Source: Agapanthus africanus
Taxonomy: Eukaryota; Streptophyta; Magnoliopsida; Asparagales; Amaryllidaceae
Length of the DNA: 64,000 nucleotides
Direction: 5' to 3'
NCBI GenBank assembly: GCA_030015575.1
Contig: JASDDO010000006.1
Coordinates: forward strand, 202,683,632-202,747,631
Made by a program: the position numbers and the translations under genes. The notes beneath the pieces were generated by a model. It was not told where the DNA came from and made no database searches. It saw nothing but the letters and a program-made list of their open reading frames with translations. This document shows positions 1 through 12,186 of the stretch, piece by piece (within the stretch, counting starts at the first letter, position 1; each line of letters starts with the position of its first letter).

Positions 1-1667
1 GGTAGTAGACGATCCACCCGAGAGCGAAACTCCAAGCTAAACCTCTAACTTGAGGTAACTAATCAACTTTGATTGCTAATCAAAGATGAAAGGATGATGT
101 AGAGTAAGGGTTATGGATTGTTTAGTCTAACTAATCCTTTGATCTCAACACATGAGGATTAAGGATTAGGGTTTGAAGATGAGAGCTTGAGGAGAGAGAA
201 TGTGTGATAAGATAATGAGAGGAGAGAGAGTGTATCATAATATATTATGAAGCATTCTTTTTAAAGAATAATCAATAAAGGAAATGAATAAGCATGCTTC
301 ATAAAATATCTAGTGGTGATTCATTAGCATGAGTCATTAAGCAATAAATGTGCATTAATGAAGTGAATGAATCACCACCATGACTCACTCTCTTATCCAA
401 AAGAAACCTCCTTAGTCACATCTTCTAGAAGCTTCTCGTACAATTACGAGAACGCCCCTCCATTCCGCAAAAATACGGAAAAACTTTAGACTGTAAAAAT
501 CCAATAACCGGATACCAGTAACTGGCTTAAACCAAAGCCGACTGGTAAAATCTGTCCGAAAGTCGTACGCGCGTAAACGCACGTATGCGTCCGAACCCTT
601 TGTCGCAAAACCATGCAACCTCTATATCGTTTCGCCTGGAGTAGGAAACTCTCTGTGTGGGACTCTAGAGACTCGACTACTACGCTGGCAGTGGGTTTAA
701 CCACAGACCGCAAGCGGCACTAGCTGTACGTAACGGTCCCCAGGTAGTTGTCGATAAGAAGGCCGATGAGTAAACCCATCCGAACTCCTACTGAGTCTGA
801 TGTGACAATCTCCATACAGTCCGGTCCGTTCGTCCAAGACTATCGCATATCGGGCCTAGGGGGGCGGCAAGCGTCAGTCCCCTAATAGCGGTATAAGTCG
901 TGTCGGAGTGAAACCCATTACACCCTGAGAAACTGCTGGAACCTACCAGCAAATCTCGCTTGCCCTGGCCAGGGACTTTGCGTAATGGCTCTCTGACACA
1001 GCACGATATCTACTCCCAATACCGGGAGGGACGAATCCTGTCTAACCGCCACTGCCTCCAAGTGCTCGGGACTGCACCCAACTGCCACCTGTTTGCACGA
1101 CTCCTTTGAGCCGTGGTAGGGTAGCAATCTAAGAACAGTGGGACACACTCGAGGCGAAGTAGCAGTGTCAAGTCTGCGGACTACGCTGTACTCATGTCAC
1201 CTGGGAACTGTTCACTGACGACTGGTATCAAACCAACCAACAGTTCCCTGTGAGTCCTGTCCGGTGTATCCGTAACCTAACGAGCACCTGTATACTATCT
1301 CCAGTACGACGTACTGACGGCTGTGGGACAGACCATCTCCCCAACTGGGATGAGAAGCGTACACACTAGTCTACTCCGGAGTATCGATGCTCTGTCTCGA
1401 TAATCCAACGACCAGGGACCTGAATAAGGATGTGCTTGTAGACTACCCAGCCCCCACTAGTGTGACTGCCATCACAACGCTGGTAGACAAGCAAGATCCT
1501 AAGAGCTCTATCAATACGTACACTCACATATTAAGATAGAAAAACCAAGTAGCATACTACCATGTTTAGCAAGACTGTTATATACATGTGAATATCCCAA
1601 GCTTCCATTAAGTAATATACAAGCTAGTATGATACAGTAATGGCCTTCTAGGGCATAAACACTAACA
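1..1667 (-). mobile_element. LTR E, Copia type, cut by the window edge
   Basis: This is the right part of a minus-orientation LTR. Read on the minus strand, its start matches the start of the Cp LTR at 8639 almost base for base (TGTTAGTG, then 'GCCCTAGA(A)GGCCATTACTG'), and it ends on the + strand with ACTAACA at 1661-1667. It carries the GC-rich core seen in the other LTRs here, with the palindrome CCCTGGCCAGGG at 963-974 and a GCTGG/CCAGC hairpin at 935-950. No purine tract follows it, so this is the outer edge of an element or a solo LTR. The next bases align with the D family, so it sits inside D1. No coding frame is supported within it. Confidence 0.85.
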
Positions 1668-1936
1668 ATAATGTCCTCATAATATACCCTGAAATATCTA
1701 ATAGTGGCAAGGATAAACATCTAAACATAAGTATAATACCAAGTGCTCATGTCAGTGCCTCAGGTAGCAACATGTCACATATATGATGTGCGAATGCATC
1801 AAGAATGAAAGCAGAATACATCTTGTACGAGAAAACTGTTTTCTTATCTCTGTGAGATTTTTGTATAAAAACCGAAGTATCTTCAATGAAATCAACAGCG
1901 AATCCATGTCAAGCATCGACACAAAATATATATCTC

Positions 1937-2085
1937 AATATCTCAATAGCTCGGGCTTCGGCAATCCGAATTGGCCCATATCATCAAATCTCAATATCTC
2001 AGGCTCCGGCAATCCGGACTGGCCCAAAACATCAAATCTCAATATCTCGGGCTCCGGCAATCCGGACTAACCGATAACATCAAAT
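1937..2085. repeat. 48-bp minisatellite in D1
   Basis: About three tandem units of 48 bp. The phrase CAAATCTCAA begins at 1985, 2033 and 2081, and each unit carries a GGCTCCGGCAATCCGG-like segment. The corresponding part of D2 (about 54420-54480) has only one such stretch, so the expansion is private to this copy. Confidence 0.85.
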
Positions 2086-3500
2086 CTCAAGACTACGTCA
2101 GTATCATATGGATATCCGCCGCGTCACAAATAATCGGTCGGTAGTGCTCCCCTGCTGGGCTCAACGCTATCATCTGCGACCATCTTGCCCCGGGATACCG
2201 CACCGGGTCCACAATGCACCTGCAGACGGTTCATCCTCCTCCTCGAATCGGGTGTATGATACCTCTCAAGAACCGAGAAAACTCATGGTGGACACCTCTC
2301 ACATCATATGAAGAGAAAACCATAAATTTCTATCTTTTGAAATGAAAATGAGTTTATAAAATCCTTGCGGTTTCTCCAAATCCAGAAATCTCATGGAAAA
2401 TCCGAAATCCCAAAATCGATAGTAAATAAACGGTGAATTACCAGCATAAAGACCCATAATATTGCATGACAAATGAATATATACATGCATGGGTATCTAC
2501 GTAAAGAATGCAATATCTAAACTAGCATAGTAACAACATATTGGAACTATCAGCTAGTAAGTTATATCATTGAAGTAATATTCTCTAAAGTGTGCGTGTC
2601 ATAGAAATTACCGATGATAATGTGTGTAAGCCGGCAAGAAAGTGTTCGTAGACATACGCATCATCGGTAATAGTGCTGGTGTCCTGACAACATGGGTTTA
2701 TAATAATAACAGAAATCATAAGTATAAGCATACAATGCGATAAGAACAACATGAATATATGGAAAAAGATGTAGTAATCGCAACATATAAGAATATACAT
2801 TTATATATATGAGTCATACAGTTTTGGCATTTGAAATAGCACGAATCGTGATTTTTAGAAAATAGGGGCTACGGTGTTTTTAAGAAAAGGTACGTCCTTT
2901 GAAAAATCCGTAATATCCCACGGGTTGACTTTTGAAAATACTTACGATTCGTTAGTTTCTGAAAATAAGTATGACTCGAGCCTTGTCCAACCTCTTCTTA
3001 ATCAACTAAAAGACTAAACTAAAGAACTAGTTGAAAGGGTAAGAAATCCACCTAAATTCCGAGTCGATATATCTAGTAGTCGGCGATCCCGCCTTAATAG
3101 CGTCACGTAAGGTAAAATATATAATACGACATCCTCGAATCAAGAGTGTGGATCAATTATCATATTTATAGATCGTACGGTAAAATCCATCGTACGGCAT
3201 CCCGGAAATCGGGGTATGGGTCAAATATCACATATACCGCATTATTCGTATGGTATCATCATCATAATATCCTGAATTAGGGTACCGTTCTAAAGTCTAG
3301 AACATACCAATATCATCAAACATATATCCTCGTGTGTATAAAAACACATCACCCAACGATCCACTATAATATCATGTCGTATATCATATCACAACCCAAT
3401 CATATATCACAATCTCACGGCATCATGCCCGATCATATCGACTCACCTCCAAGTATCACATACTATCCTCATCTCCCGTGTATACGTATATGTATGTATG

Positions 3501-3503
<3 letters not shown>

Positions 3504-3543
<40 letters not shown>

Positions 3544-3578
3544 CAACGCATCCACACATACACACACACACACACACA
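3504..3578. repeat. (CA)n microsatellites
   Basis: Two AC/CA runs, 3504-3540 and 3560-3578, separated by about 20 bp. They lie in D1 and account for the His/Thr-rich and Val/Cys-rich open frames there, which are not genes. Confidence 0.95.
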
Positions 3579-3728
3579 TATATAAACATATACACCCATA
3601 ATCATGTCACGTGTGTGCGTGTGCGTGTATGTGTCAACTTTTACTCTAGGGTTTCGCAACTAAGAAACTAAACTAAAAGCGCTTTCTTGCTAAGTATTCA
3701 CGTCTCAATAAAACACATATATAAATAA

Positions 3729-3732
<4 letters not shown>

Positions 3733-3787
<55 letters not shown>
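3733..3787. repeat. (AT)n microsatellite
   Basis: An alternating AT run of about 55 bp. The D2 LTRs have short AT runs at the same place (55957-55973 and 63408-63426), so this is a length-variable site of the D LTR. Confidence 0.95.
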
Positions 3788-3791
<4 letters not shown>

Positions 3792-4931
3792 CTACCCTAC
3801 GAAAGTGCGGTGGTGCTATACGCCATCCACCCGACATCCCTCGTAGATATACATCTACTCACCTTGATCCTTGCTTGCCAAAGTCGATATCGCCATTCTC
3901 TTCCTCGTCGCCCGAATTCCACGTGAAGGTGACTATATATATAAACACAAAGCATCGTAAACGGAAATCGCGCATGAAAACCAAGACGGCACACGAATCA
4001 CACATAGGTTAAAACCTATGGTCTACGCATGCAAGAAAAACCAAACAACTCCCGATATTGATGTACAAACGTCAAGTGACCGAGACAAAATGAAATATCC
4101 AAAGTTTCAAGTCATTTAAAAGTCACACCACAAAACAGTAACTCAAGAAAAGTGTTCCAGATTTAGTCTCAGGTAAAATTGGGCTAAACAAGCAATGCAG
4201 TTGGGTAGTATATGGGGTATGTGAGCTACAGAACCAATTCTAACACCAAAACCCACAGATGAACCGGCAAGATCATCCCCAAATCCGGCCTGCTCGGCCT
4301 TGGTTCTCTGTTTGGGCTCGTATTCTCAGGGTGGTCTTCTAGTATCAAGTCTAGGTCAATAGCGTTGCTAGTTTTTCCCGTAAAGGTCTCGGGTCACTCC
4401 AGATTCCCTGTAGCCCACAATTATTCACAAAACCGACATTGGAATATACTAAAGTCCAAGTCTTGGGTTTTATCTCAGTTTTAATCTATAAGATTAACAC
4501 TACCGGGGTTTAAGGTCACTACTAAACCTCAATTGCGCCATCTCAATTCAAATCAAACCCTAACCTCAACTTGGAATTTTCAACGGTCACAAAACGACAC
4601 TTAACAATTCTAAACTACACTAAGATGCTAGAGAAACTAAAAACTGAACTAAGGGAATGGGATTTACCACATTTAGTAACTCAAGAATTTTCTTGAGTTG
4701 GCCCAAGTGATCAAAATCCTAACTTTCTTGGTCCACCATGCTTGTATTGAGCTTGTGCATGAATTTTGTGAAGAGGATGCAAGGTTTTGAGGTGGATTTG
4801 AGGGTGTTGTGAGGAGGTAGAGGAGGTGGAGGGAGAGGGCAGCCATGAGATGAGGAAGGAGAAGAAAATGATGAAGAAAATGAAGTGAGGAACAATGAGC
4901 CATGGTTCAAGGAGACCCCTCACCCTCTCTC

Positions 4932-5569
4932 TGTAAGTCTACGGTAGCTCCCCGGCCATCGATCCGAGACCAAAATGCGGAAACAAAAACTTTTCATAAA
5001 CTTGAACCTGGCGCTAACGTATACTATAAACCCGGATCGAACCATTAACATTAACTAGCAATCTAGAAGATGGTTTGAAAAGGCTATACCGATCGATCCG
5101 TGTCCTTCGGTCTTTAGCCATCGTCTCTAGCTTCTCGCGGCAACTCCGATCTCGCTCGATCTCCGTTCTCCTCGTCGGAAAGGGCACCACATCATCGAGT
5201 CTTTTTATGGGCTCCCGCATCATCCGAAGCAACTCGGGCACGAAGTTCGCTAGCCGACGTGTCCAAGGTGAAGTAGAGAATGCGTGTGATCGCTTTATCA
5301 CAAGCATCCATTGATTCTCAACGCTTGAGAGTGTATGGATGGAGGTTGAAGATGATGCCATTAGTAGAAATGGTCAGCTAGAAGAAGAAGAAGAAGAGGA
5401 GCCTTTTGTGTTATTGTGTTGAGATGATAAAATGAGAGCTAGCATAAGCAATCCAAAAGCAAACCCAAGCCTATATTGCTGTCCACTCTCTCTCCAAGCA
5501 TCATATCAACACAACAAACAACTCCTAATGTGACAATAGCACAAATAAAGAGACCATGAGTCACTTAAC
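4932..5569 (-). repeat. A2 3' LTR, first part
   Basis: The first 638 bp on the + strand of the minus-orientation LTR of A2. It matches the A3 LTR start. It ends at the A1 insertion, whose duplicated target TTAAC is 5565-5569. Rejoined with 25923-27331 the LTR is about 2047 bp, close to the other A LTRs (2118-2144 bp). Confidence 0.9.
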
Positions 5570-7687
5570 TGTAAGTGCACGGCGGCGCCCCGGCCGTCAG
5601 TCCGACGCCGGAATGCGGAAACGATGATTTTCTTTAAACTTTTGAACCGGCACCACCGCGCACTAAAATCCCGGTTCCGGCTATTAATCTAATCCTAGCT
5701 AACTAAAGAACGGGTAGAGAGATATACCGAGCGATCCGTGTCCTTCGGTCTTCTCGTCCTCGTCCCGATCTCCCCACGGAATCTCCGGTCTTCACCTCCT
5801 CGCCGGAAGGGCACCACGTCGCCGGCTTCTTTTACGGGCTCCCACCTCTGGACCGAGGCAACTCGGGCACGAAGTTGGCGAGCCGACGTGCCCAAGAGTG
5901 CTGTAGGTTGACTGTAGAACTCTATGTCTCTTTGGGGTTGTGGAAGTTGCCCTTTTGTGGAGGAAATGAAATGTGAACATTTTGTAGATGAACTTGGGAA
6001 TTTTGAAACATGAAAAGAACAAAATTCCCACATAGAAATTTTTTGGACAGCCCCTCAAGAGCATGGTCGGCCATGGCAAAAAGAAATAGGGGAGAGGAAA
6101 AAGTCCAGGGGGTGTGTATCAAAAATGATGGAAGAGAGAATAGGATAATCATGAGGCAAAAAGCAAGCCACACCCCCTTTCATCATAACCAATCCAATCA
6201 AGAAAAGGTCAAGCCATCATGACTCAAAAAGTCTTTGGATGGTGGAACCATCATGAACCGCCAATATTCAAAGACCACCCTCCACAACCCTTATTTGCAC
6301 AATTGCAAATAAGCCCTCCTCCACCAAATTTCAGCCAAGAAAAGATACAAAGGAAAATGGCCGAAACGGAAAACAAACTGGCAACTTCGGAAAACTGATC
6401 CCGTAATAAATTACAGGAAAACCCCGCTACTGTATATACATACCCGCATTTGTATTCCGACCGAAATACAAATGCAATGAGACAAATCTACACTGTACTA
6501 TACTAGGATCTGGCTTAAACCAAAGCCCGCTAGTATAATCCGTCCGATCATGATCCGTGCAATACTGCACGTATCTGATCGAACCCTGCCATATCTCCAT
6601 ACGGCCTCTACAACGTTTCGCCCGAAACTTGAGAAACTGGTCTATGGGGGACTCTAAAGACTCGTCAATACTTTGGTTGTGGATTTAACCACTAGCACGT
6701 CAGAGGTATAGCCTATACGTAACGGGCTACCAGGTATTGACCAAAAGAGACGTAGATGAGCGAACTCATCCTGACACCCTACTGAGCCTGTCAGTGACAA
6801 TATCCGTACAGTCCGGTCCGTTCGTCTATGAGCATCGAATGGCGGGCCTAGGGGGTTGGTAAAAGTCAGACCCTCAAAAGCGGTACAAGTCGTGTCGGAG
6901 TGTAGCCCAGAACACCCTGAGATACTACTGGAATACCTACCAGTAAATCTCCTGCCTTGGCCAATGACTTCGTGTAAGGGCTCTCTTAGACATAGCGCGA
7001 CCTCACTCCCAATACCGGGAAAGACGAACCCCTGCAGATCTGCTCACTGCCTCCATGTGGCTCGGAACTGTACCCAACTAAAACGTGTTTGCACGTCTCC
7101 TTTGAGCGTGGTAGGGTAGTAATCAAAGTACAGTGAGAACTCACACGAGACAAATGACGATCTAAAGTCGATGAACTAACCTGTACACATGTCACCAGGG
7201 AACTGCTATCTGACGTCAGGTATAAGACCAACTAGCATGTTCCCGGCGAGTCCTGTCCGGTGTACTCATAACCCAATGAGCACATGTATACATCTTAGGT
7301 GAACCAACTGACACCAGTGGCTTATGAGACCGGCCACCGCCCCTCATCGGGGTCTCGACTGTATACACTAGTCTACTCTGGAGTATCGATGCCCTGTCTC
7401 GAAACTCCCACGACTAGGGACCATTTAAGGATGTGCTTATAGACTACCAGCTCCCACGTATATGATTGCCCTCATACTGCTGGCAGTCAAGCAAGAATCC
7501 TAGGGGCTCTATCAACGTGCAATAGTGATTTGTAAGGTCACCTAAAGCAGTACATGATGATAAAGATAAACCAGATAGCAAACTATCATCTTGAGTAAGA
7601 CTGTCCTATCCGGATAGGTCCTCCATCAATCATTGCAATCACGTGCCTGTGATCCAATAATTGACTCTGAGGGCACTATCTCCAACA
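5570..7687 (-). repeat. A1 3' LTR
   Basis: LTR of 2118 bp running TGTAAGTGCAC to CTCCAACA on the + strand. It is followed by the purine tract at 7688, which identifies it as the 3' LTR of a minus-strand element. It contains the hairpin TACTGG/CCAGTA at 6926-6945 and a decayed palindrome at 6955-6966. No gene is seen. Confidence 0.93.
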
Positions 7688-7699
7688 ATCTCCCACTTG
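7688..7699 (-). other. A1 polypurine tract
   Basis: ATCTCCCACTTG on the + strand, that is CAAGTGGGAGAT in the element's sense, directly beside the 3' LTR. It is the plus-strand DNA primer of reverse transcription. The same 12 bases are used by A2, A3, CB, CC and Cp. Confidence 0.9.
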
Positions 7700-8638
7700 C
7701 ACTCAAGGCTAACTATTTCAATGTCGCATACTCACAGCCCGTGTGATACCGAACACTCAACTTCTCTACTGATCAGTCTCACAAAACCAGTTTCAGAATC
7801 TAATGTGTTCGAGGAATAGCCTCAGTTAGTGGATCCGCCTTGATGTTTCTTTCTATTTCTCTCTATATCTCAAGTTTGCGGAGAATGCCATCTCCCGAAA
7901 TGAGCAATACCTGTCTTAGAATGTGTCTGGATGTCTGATGGGACCTAGCTAATAAATGAACTCGAAAAACAAAACTTCTTAGACTGTATCGTCAACTAAA
8001 CTTAATTAGTATCCTGCGTCATGCCTCCCTCAGTATCCCCTTGGACCACCTGTCCAAAATACTGCCCCTCGTCAGAAGGAAAACTATAACTCTGATAGTC
8101 ACTCTGCCGTCCAGCTCACCTTGGAAGCCTGGAATGATAACCGTCTCCTGAATGAGGCTGATGCTATCATATCCCTAGAACATCCACTTATGTTCTAAAA
8201 CTGCTTCCGACCGTTTCTCCAGGATCGGATCAATATCAACTTATTGCATCTACTGCAAAAACAACATCTGGTGTGGTACTCATGATCGACTCAATTGCCT
8301 AAGCAAGTGATCTGCCAATCATGCACATCCCTTTCCCCTTTAGTCTGTAAGACACCTTTAGAGAGGGTGACTCCATCACCTGCAGGTACACCACCATGCC
8401 AGGAGTCATCCATTCTAAATACCTTTATAATGTTGTCTAAGTACCCAGATTGGGAAACTACCCAAATCTAGATCTAAAACTATAGATCCAGTAACCAGAA
8501 TGTCTGATATAATATCCAAGTCATTTTTGGAGAAACCACTGTGTGACAACCAAAGTATAACTGATCGTAGTATAGGAACTTCACTTCCTACTCTGTGTAT
8601 GTCATCCAAATACCAGGACATCACACCTTACTACCTTC
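7700..8638 (-). pseudogene. A1 RNase H and RT relic, left of the nested Cp
   Basis: Colinear with the pol ends of CB and CC: the GTGGATCCGCC block near 7830, a TCTGATGGGACC block near 7935, and the RT active-site zone near 8600. The minus-strand codons at 8601-8612 read YLDD where the active enzymes have YVDD, inside a residual 69-codon open stretch. A3 has nearly the same residual stretch (34034-34222). Frameshifts and stops remove any full RT or RNase H. The last five bases, CCTTC, are the left target copy of the Cp insertion. Confidence 0.8.
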
Positions 8639-9714
8639 TGTTAGTGTATATGCCCTAGAGGCCATTACTGTATCATACTAGTATGTATATTACTTAATGG
8701 AAGCTTGGGATATTCACCTTGTATATACAATCTTGCTCAAAATAGTAGTATGCTACTTGGTTTATTTCTACTTCAATGTGTACATGTGTTTATCTTTGTA
8801 TATTGCTTATACACATTATTGGAGCCCTTAGGATCTTTGCTTGATTACCAGCGATGTGATGGCCGTCACACTAGTGGGGCTGGGTAATCTAGAAGCACAT
8901 CCTTATGCAGGTCCCTGGTCGCAGGACTATCGAGACAGGGCATCGATACTCCGGAGTAGACCAGCGCATGCGCTTCTCATCCCAGTGTGGGAGACGGTCT
9001 GTCCCACAGCCGTCAGTACGTCGTACTTGAGATAGTATGCGGGTGCCCGTTAGGCTACGGGTACACTGGACAGGACTCGTCGGGAACTGACCAGTTGGTA
9101 TTATACCTATCGTCAGTTATCAGTTCCCAGGTGACATGAGTACAGCTTAGTCCGCTGACTTGACACTGTCACTTCGCCTCGGGTGTGTTCCCACTGTACT
9201 TTGATCACTACCCTACCACGGCTCAAAGGAGTCGTGCAAACAGGTGGTGGTTGGGTGCAGTCCCGAAGCACTTGGAAGCAGTGACGGTTAGACAGGATTC
9301 GTCTCTCCCGGTATTGGGGGTTGACATCACGCTGTGTCTAGGAGAGCCATTACACGAGTAGTCCCTGGCCAGGGAAAACGAGATATACTGGTAGGTTTCC
9401 AGTGTTATCTCAGGGTGTTTTGGGCTTCGCTCCGGCACGACTTGTACCGCTATTGGGGGACTGACGTTTACCGCCCCCTAGGCCCGCCATGCGATGTATC
9501 AGACGAACAGACCGGACTGTACGGAGAATGTCACACTCAGGCTCAGTAGGAGTTCAGATGGGTTTCGCCTCGTCGGTCTTCTTGTCGGCATTACCTGGGG
9601 ACCGTTACGCACAGCTAGTGCCGCTTGCGGTCTGTGGTTAAACCCACTGCCAGCGTAGTGTCGAGTCTTTAGAGTCCCACACAGAAAGCTTTTCGCCTTT
9701 AGGCAAAAGAGTAG

Positions 9715-9754
9715 AGGTCGCATGGTATTGCGACAGGTCGCATGGTTTTGCGAC
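9715..9754 (+). repeat. 20-bp tandem duplication in the Cp LTR
   Basis: Two adjacent 20-bp units differing at one position, each containing GGTCGCATGGT and TTGCGAC. The same pair is in the 3' LTR at 17928-17967. Other LTRs here have a single related segment, so the duplication is recent within the Cp family. Confidence 0.9.
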
Positions 9755-9913
9755 AGGGTTCGGTCACATCCGTGCATTTGTGCACGTACAGTGTCCGGAC
9801 AGTTTACACTAGCGGGCTTTGGTTTAAGCCAGATCCTAGTGTACCTTATGGGATTGGATTTATCCAGTTTGCATTCGTGTTCCTCGGAACGCGGATGCGG
9901 GTGTGTATGCACA

Positions 9914-10140
9914 ATTGACAGGGAGGCACAGACAGCGGATTCTCATTAGGGTTGTTGACAGTTGACCGTTGACTTTTTGACTTTTTGCTCAACCCTAATG
10001 AGAATATGATATTTGATTAACTATTATATTAATTAAGTATTATGGTGACTTGGTTGTTGACTTTGTTGACTTGTTGACTTTCGTTGACTTGTTGACTTGT
10101 TGACTTTGTTGACCGGTTGACTAGGCTTGACTAGTTGACC
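9914..10140 (+). promoter_or_regulatory. Cluster of TTGAC (W-box-like) cores in the Cp LTR
   Basis: Fifteen TTGAC cores in about 227 bp: at 9914, 9954, 9962, 9969, 9977, 10057, 10066, 10074, 10084, 10092, 10100, 10109, 10117, 10127 and 10135. Thirteen are followed by C or T, which is the WRKY-factor W-box core TTGAC(C/T). The 3' LTR has the same cluster with one 8-bp unit fewer. A stress-responsive enhancer is an inference; part of the array could simply be slippage of a TTGACTTG unit. Confidence 0.55.
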
Positions 10141-10806
10141 ATCATGATAACCATGGCTATCATTTCATGCCAAAGACTTTTACTTGCTTGTTCATTTAAG
10201 TAAAATGAGTGCATGACATGATAAGGTTATGGTTGCTTCTACCATCACATAAGACTTTTGTTAATATGATGAGTTATGATTACTTTGGATTATGAGAGGG
10301 TGAGAGACAAAAGAGTTGTTCATTCTTTCTTGCTCATTCTCTCTCTTGTTCTTGAGCTCTCACCCTCATCCTCTTGCTCCCTCTCTTTGATCTATGGTTC
10401 TCTTGTCTCATGAGTTGAGAATCAAGAACCATAGATAAAATCCCATTCTATTTCTTCTCTACTCATTCTAGTTCACTAGGTTTAGCAAACCAAGTGAACT
10501 AGTTTCTTCAAAGAACGAAGAAGGAGCTAAAGGTTGGAGCTTTCAAGTGGATCTATCTTCGGCGTACGGAGACGACGAGAAGGAGCCATCGGACCACCAT
10601 CGGAGCTTGAAGAGAAGGAGTTCAAGAAAAGCTAGGTATAACCATCTTCATCCGAGTAGCTAAATATCTTTAGCTTAGTATGCTAGTTTTAGTTTAGGTA
10701 AAGATCCCGACCTAGTTTAGTCCATGTTGCCTCTTGCGATAAAAATTTGATTTTATACCGTTTCCGCCTCCCCGTAAGAACCAGGGGTCGCAACGTGGAC
10801 TTACAG

Positions 10807-10818
10807 TGGTATCAGAGC
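10807..10818 (+). other. Cp primer-binding site
   Basis: TGGTATCAGAGC, one base after the 5' LTR end. This is the standard site complementary to the 3' end of plant initiator tRNA-Met, which primes minus-strand DNA synthesis in Copia elements. Confidence 0.95.
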
Positions 10819-11009
10819 CTAACTAAACTTAAACTAGTTTGGTAGTGAAGTGTAACGAAGTTCGGAACCGGAAAAATCCAAAAACCAAACTTTTACAAAA
10901 ACTGAGTTTCTGTTGAAATTTTTTCTGGTCAAAATGAAAAACTTTATACTCCTAAATTCGTCTCAGGGTTTTGTTAGAACACCCATGAAAAACGGCCCAC
11001 TAATTCGTT

Positions 11010-11068
11010 CAAACCGCCGCGCTTCCGCCGCACGAGGTAGGCATGTGCCGCGGAAGCGCCGCGGTTTG
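11010..11068 (+). other. GC-rich leader hairpin of Cp
   Basis: Inverted repeat with 24-bp arms (11010-11033 and 11045-11068), two mismatches and an 11-nt loop. The arm core is CGCGCTTCCGC. It starts about 192 nt after the primer site. Equivalents with different arms and loops are at the same distance in CB, A1 and A3. It may be an RNA packaging or dimerisation structure (inference). Confidence 0.85.
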
Positions 11069-11919
11069 TCGTCTTCTGTGCGTCATTTTTCGTGCAGAGT
11101 GTGTCTGTGTTGGTTTTGGGATTTTTGAGATATATTATATGTGCCCAGATTTTCCAGAAAAGAAATTTCCTTTTGGGGTCCTATAATTCCGTATTTTTCC
11201 GAACTTCACTGCACTTTGACTATGATGGTTATATCTGTGTTGTTTGCATGTATTGAACGTCGGCTAATCGCTATAAGTCGATTAGTCGGGGTTATACATG
11301 ATCTGTAATGTGCTGGAATGTGTATATAAATATGTTGGATTGTCGCGGGTGAATAGCCGGGGGTTGTGAGACGAGAGTTTTCTTTTCTTGCAATTCATGT
11401 AAATTTGTAATTTGATGTAATAATTATTTGTATGGCCGCACAACCGGGTCGGGGTTGTAGCCGTCATTGTATAATTTCTTTTTACTGTTTTTGCTCCTAG
11501 GATAGACCCATGGAGGGGGTGCACAAACTACCGGGTATGCCGAAGTGTCGAGTGGCCTACTCATGGAGATGAGGGAGGTTACTACGCTTCGGGTACTTGG
11601 CGGGTAGTTTGCCGCACCCGTAGGGGTCTTGGGTGGGGTATTGGCTATTCACCGTGACCGTGTAATCTGTTTTTGTTACAGGCTCGTACAAATTACAGAT
11701 TCCTAGTATATCCAATGTATTTATCTGTGATCTGAAATGTCTATCATTGCTTTCTATTTAGGCGTTGCTTATGTTTTACAGACGCGCTAGCCCAGCCCCC
11801 GCTCTGTCGTTAGTTAAGTAACCTAACGGGTAATGACGGGGCCCAGTGGCGAATGCGAATGGCATAAGCGTACGTCATATTTTGGTTGTTTTCTGCAATG
11901 GTAGGATTAAATGATGGGA

Positions 11920-11972
11920 CGCATTAAAAGAACTAATGCAAGAATATCACGCATTAAAAGAACTAATGCAAG
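11920..11972 (+). repeat. Tandem pair of GCATTA...TAATGC hairpins
   Basis: A 30-bp unit is repeated twice. Each holds a perfect 6-bp stem, GCATTA at 11921 and 11951 and TAATGC at 11934 and 11964, with a 7-nt loop. I did not see this pair in the A or CB leaders. Confidence 0.8.
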
Positions 11973-12186
11973 ATAATAAACCAAGTTAAAGTCGTTGGAA
12001 CACTTTCGAAAAACCACTCGGTTCTTTTCAAAATCAACTTTTAAATACGGAGCTTGAGCCACTCCTTTTAAAAGCTATCTCGTTCCATCGACCAAATCAA
12101 GTTCACTACATTCACGGTTTTGCCAAAACCATCCGTAGACCTCCATCATTTCAGTTAAATATTCGGTAGTATTCAAGCTATGTATT

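Larger units (their letters stand above)
1668..4931 (-). mobile_element. D1: old long-LTR retrotransposon fragment
   Basis: This stretch aligns in order with the D2 LTR from about 54170 to 57131. Shared landmarks include GTCAGTGCCTCAGGTAGCAA near 1755 and 54248, a block with CTCCCCTGC near 2150 and 54565, the phrase GTGCTATACGCCATCCACCC near 3813 and 55988, and the TTCTTGAGTTG block near 4690 and 56885. It is far more diverged from D2 than the two D2 LTRs are from each other, so it is an older copy. It is interrupted on the left by LTR E and on the right by A2. Its terminal repeat ends are not visible, and it holds no credible gene. Confidence 0.8.
8639..10805 (+). repeat. Cp 5' LTR
   Basis: 2167-bp LTR, TGTTAGTG to ACTTACA. 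It should hold the promoter and the R and U5 regions. Visible structures are the palindrome CCCTGGCCAGGG at 9363-9374, the hairpin ACTGG/CCAGT at 9387-9403, a 20-bp tandem pair at 9715-9754, and a TTGAC cluster at 9914-10140. The 3' half has CT-rich, AGAG-rich sequence without a clear gene. I cannot place the transcription start. Confidence 0.95.

Noticed and set aside
3332..3659. His/Thr-rich and Val/Cys-rich small frames
   Set aside because: They are translations of the CA microsatellites.
4673..4923. Small minus-strand frame with TKK..IL and NSRK, similar to one at 56838-57134
   Set aside because: The similarity is explained by DNA homology of the D LTRs. Reading frames and ends differ and the D1 version overlaps two alternative frames. 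Not supported as a gene.
9499..9912. 137-codon minus-strand frame, repeated exactly at 17712-18125
   Set aside because: It lies in the GC-rich LTR core, is antisense to Cp, and its conservation follows from the LTRs being young. No domain is visible.
11010..11068. GC-rich inverted repeat as a transcription terminator
   Set aside because: Rho-independent terminators are bacterial. The position in a plant retrotransposon leader points to RNA structure.
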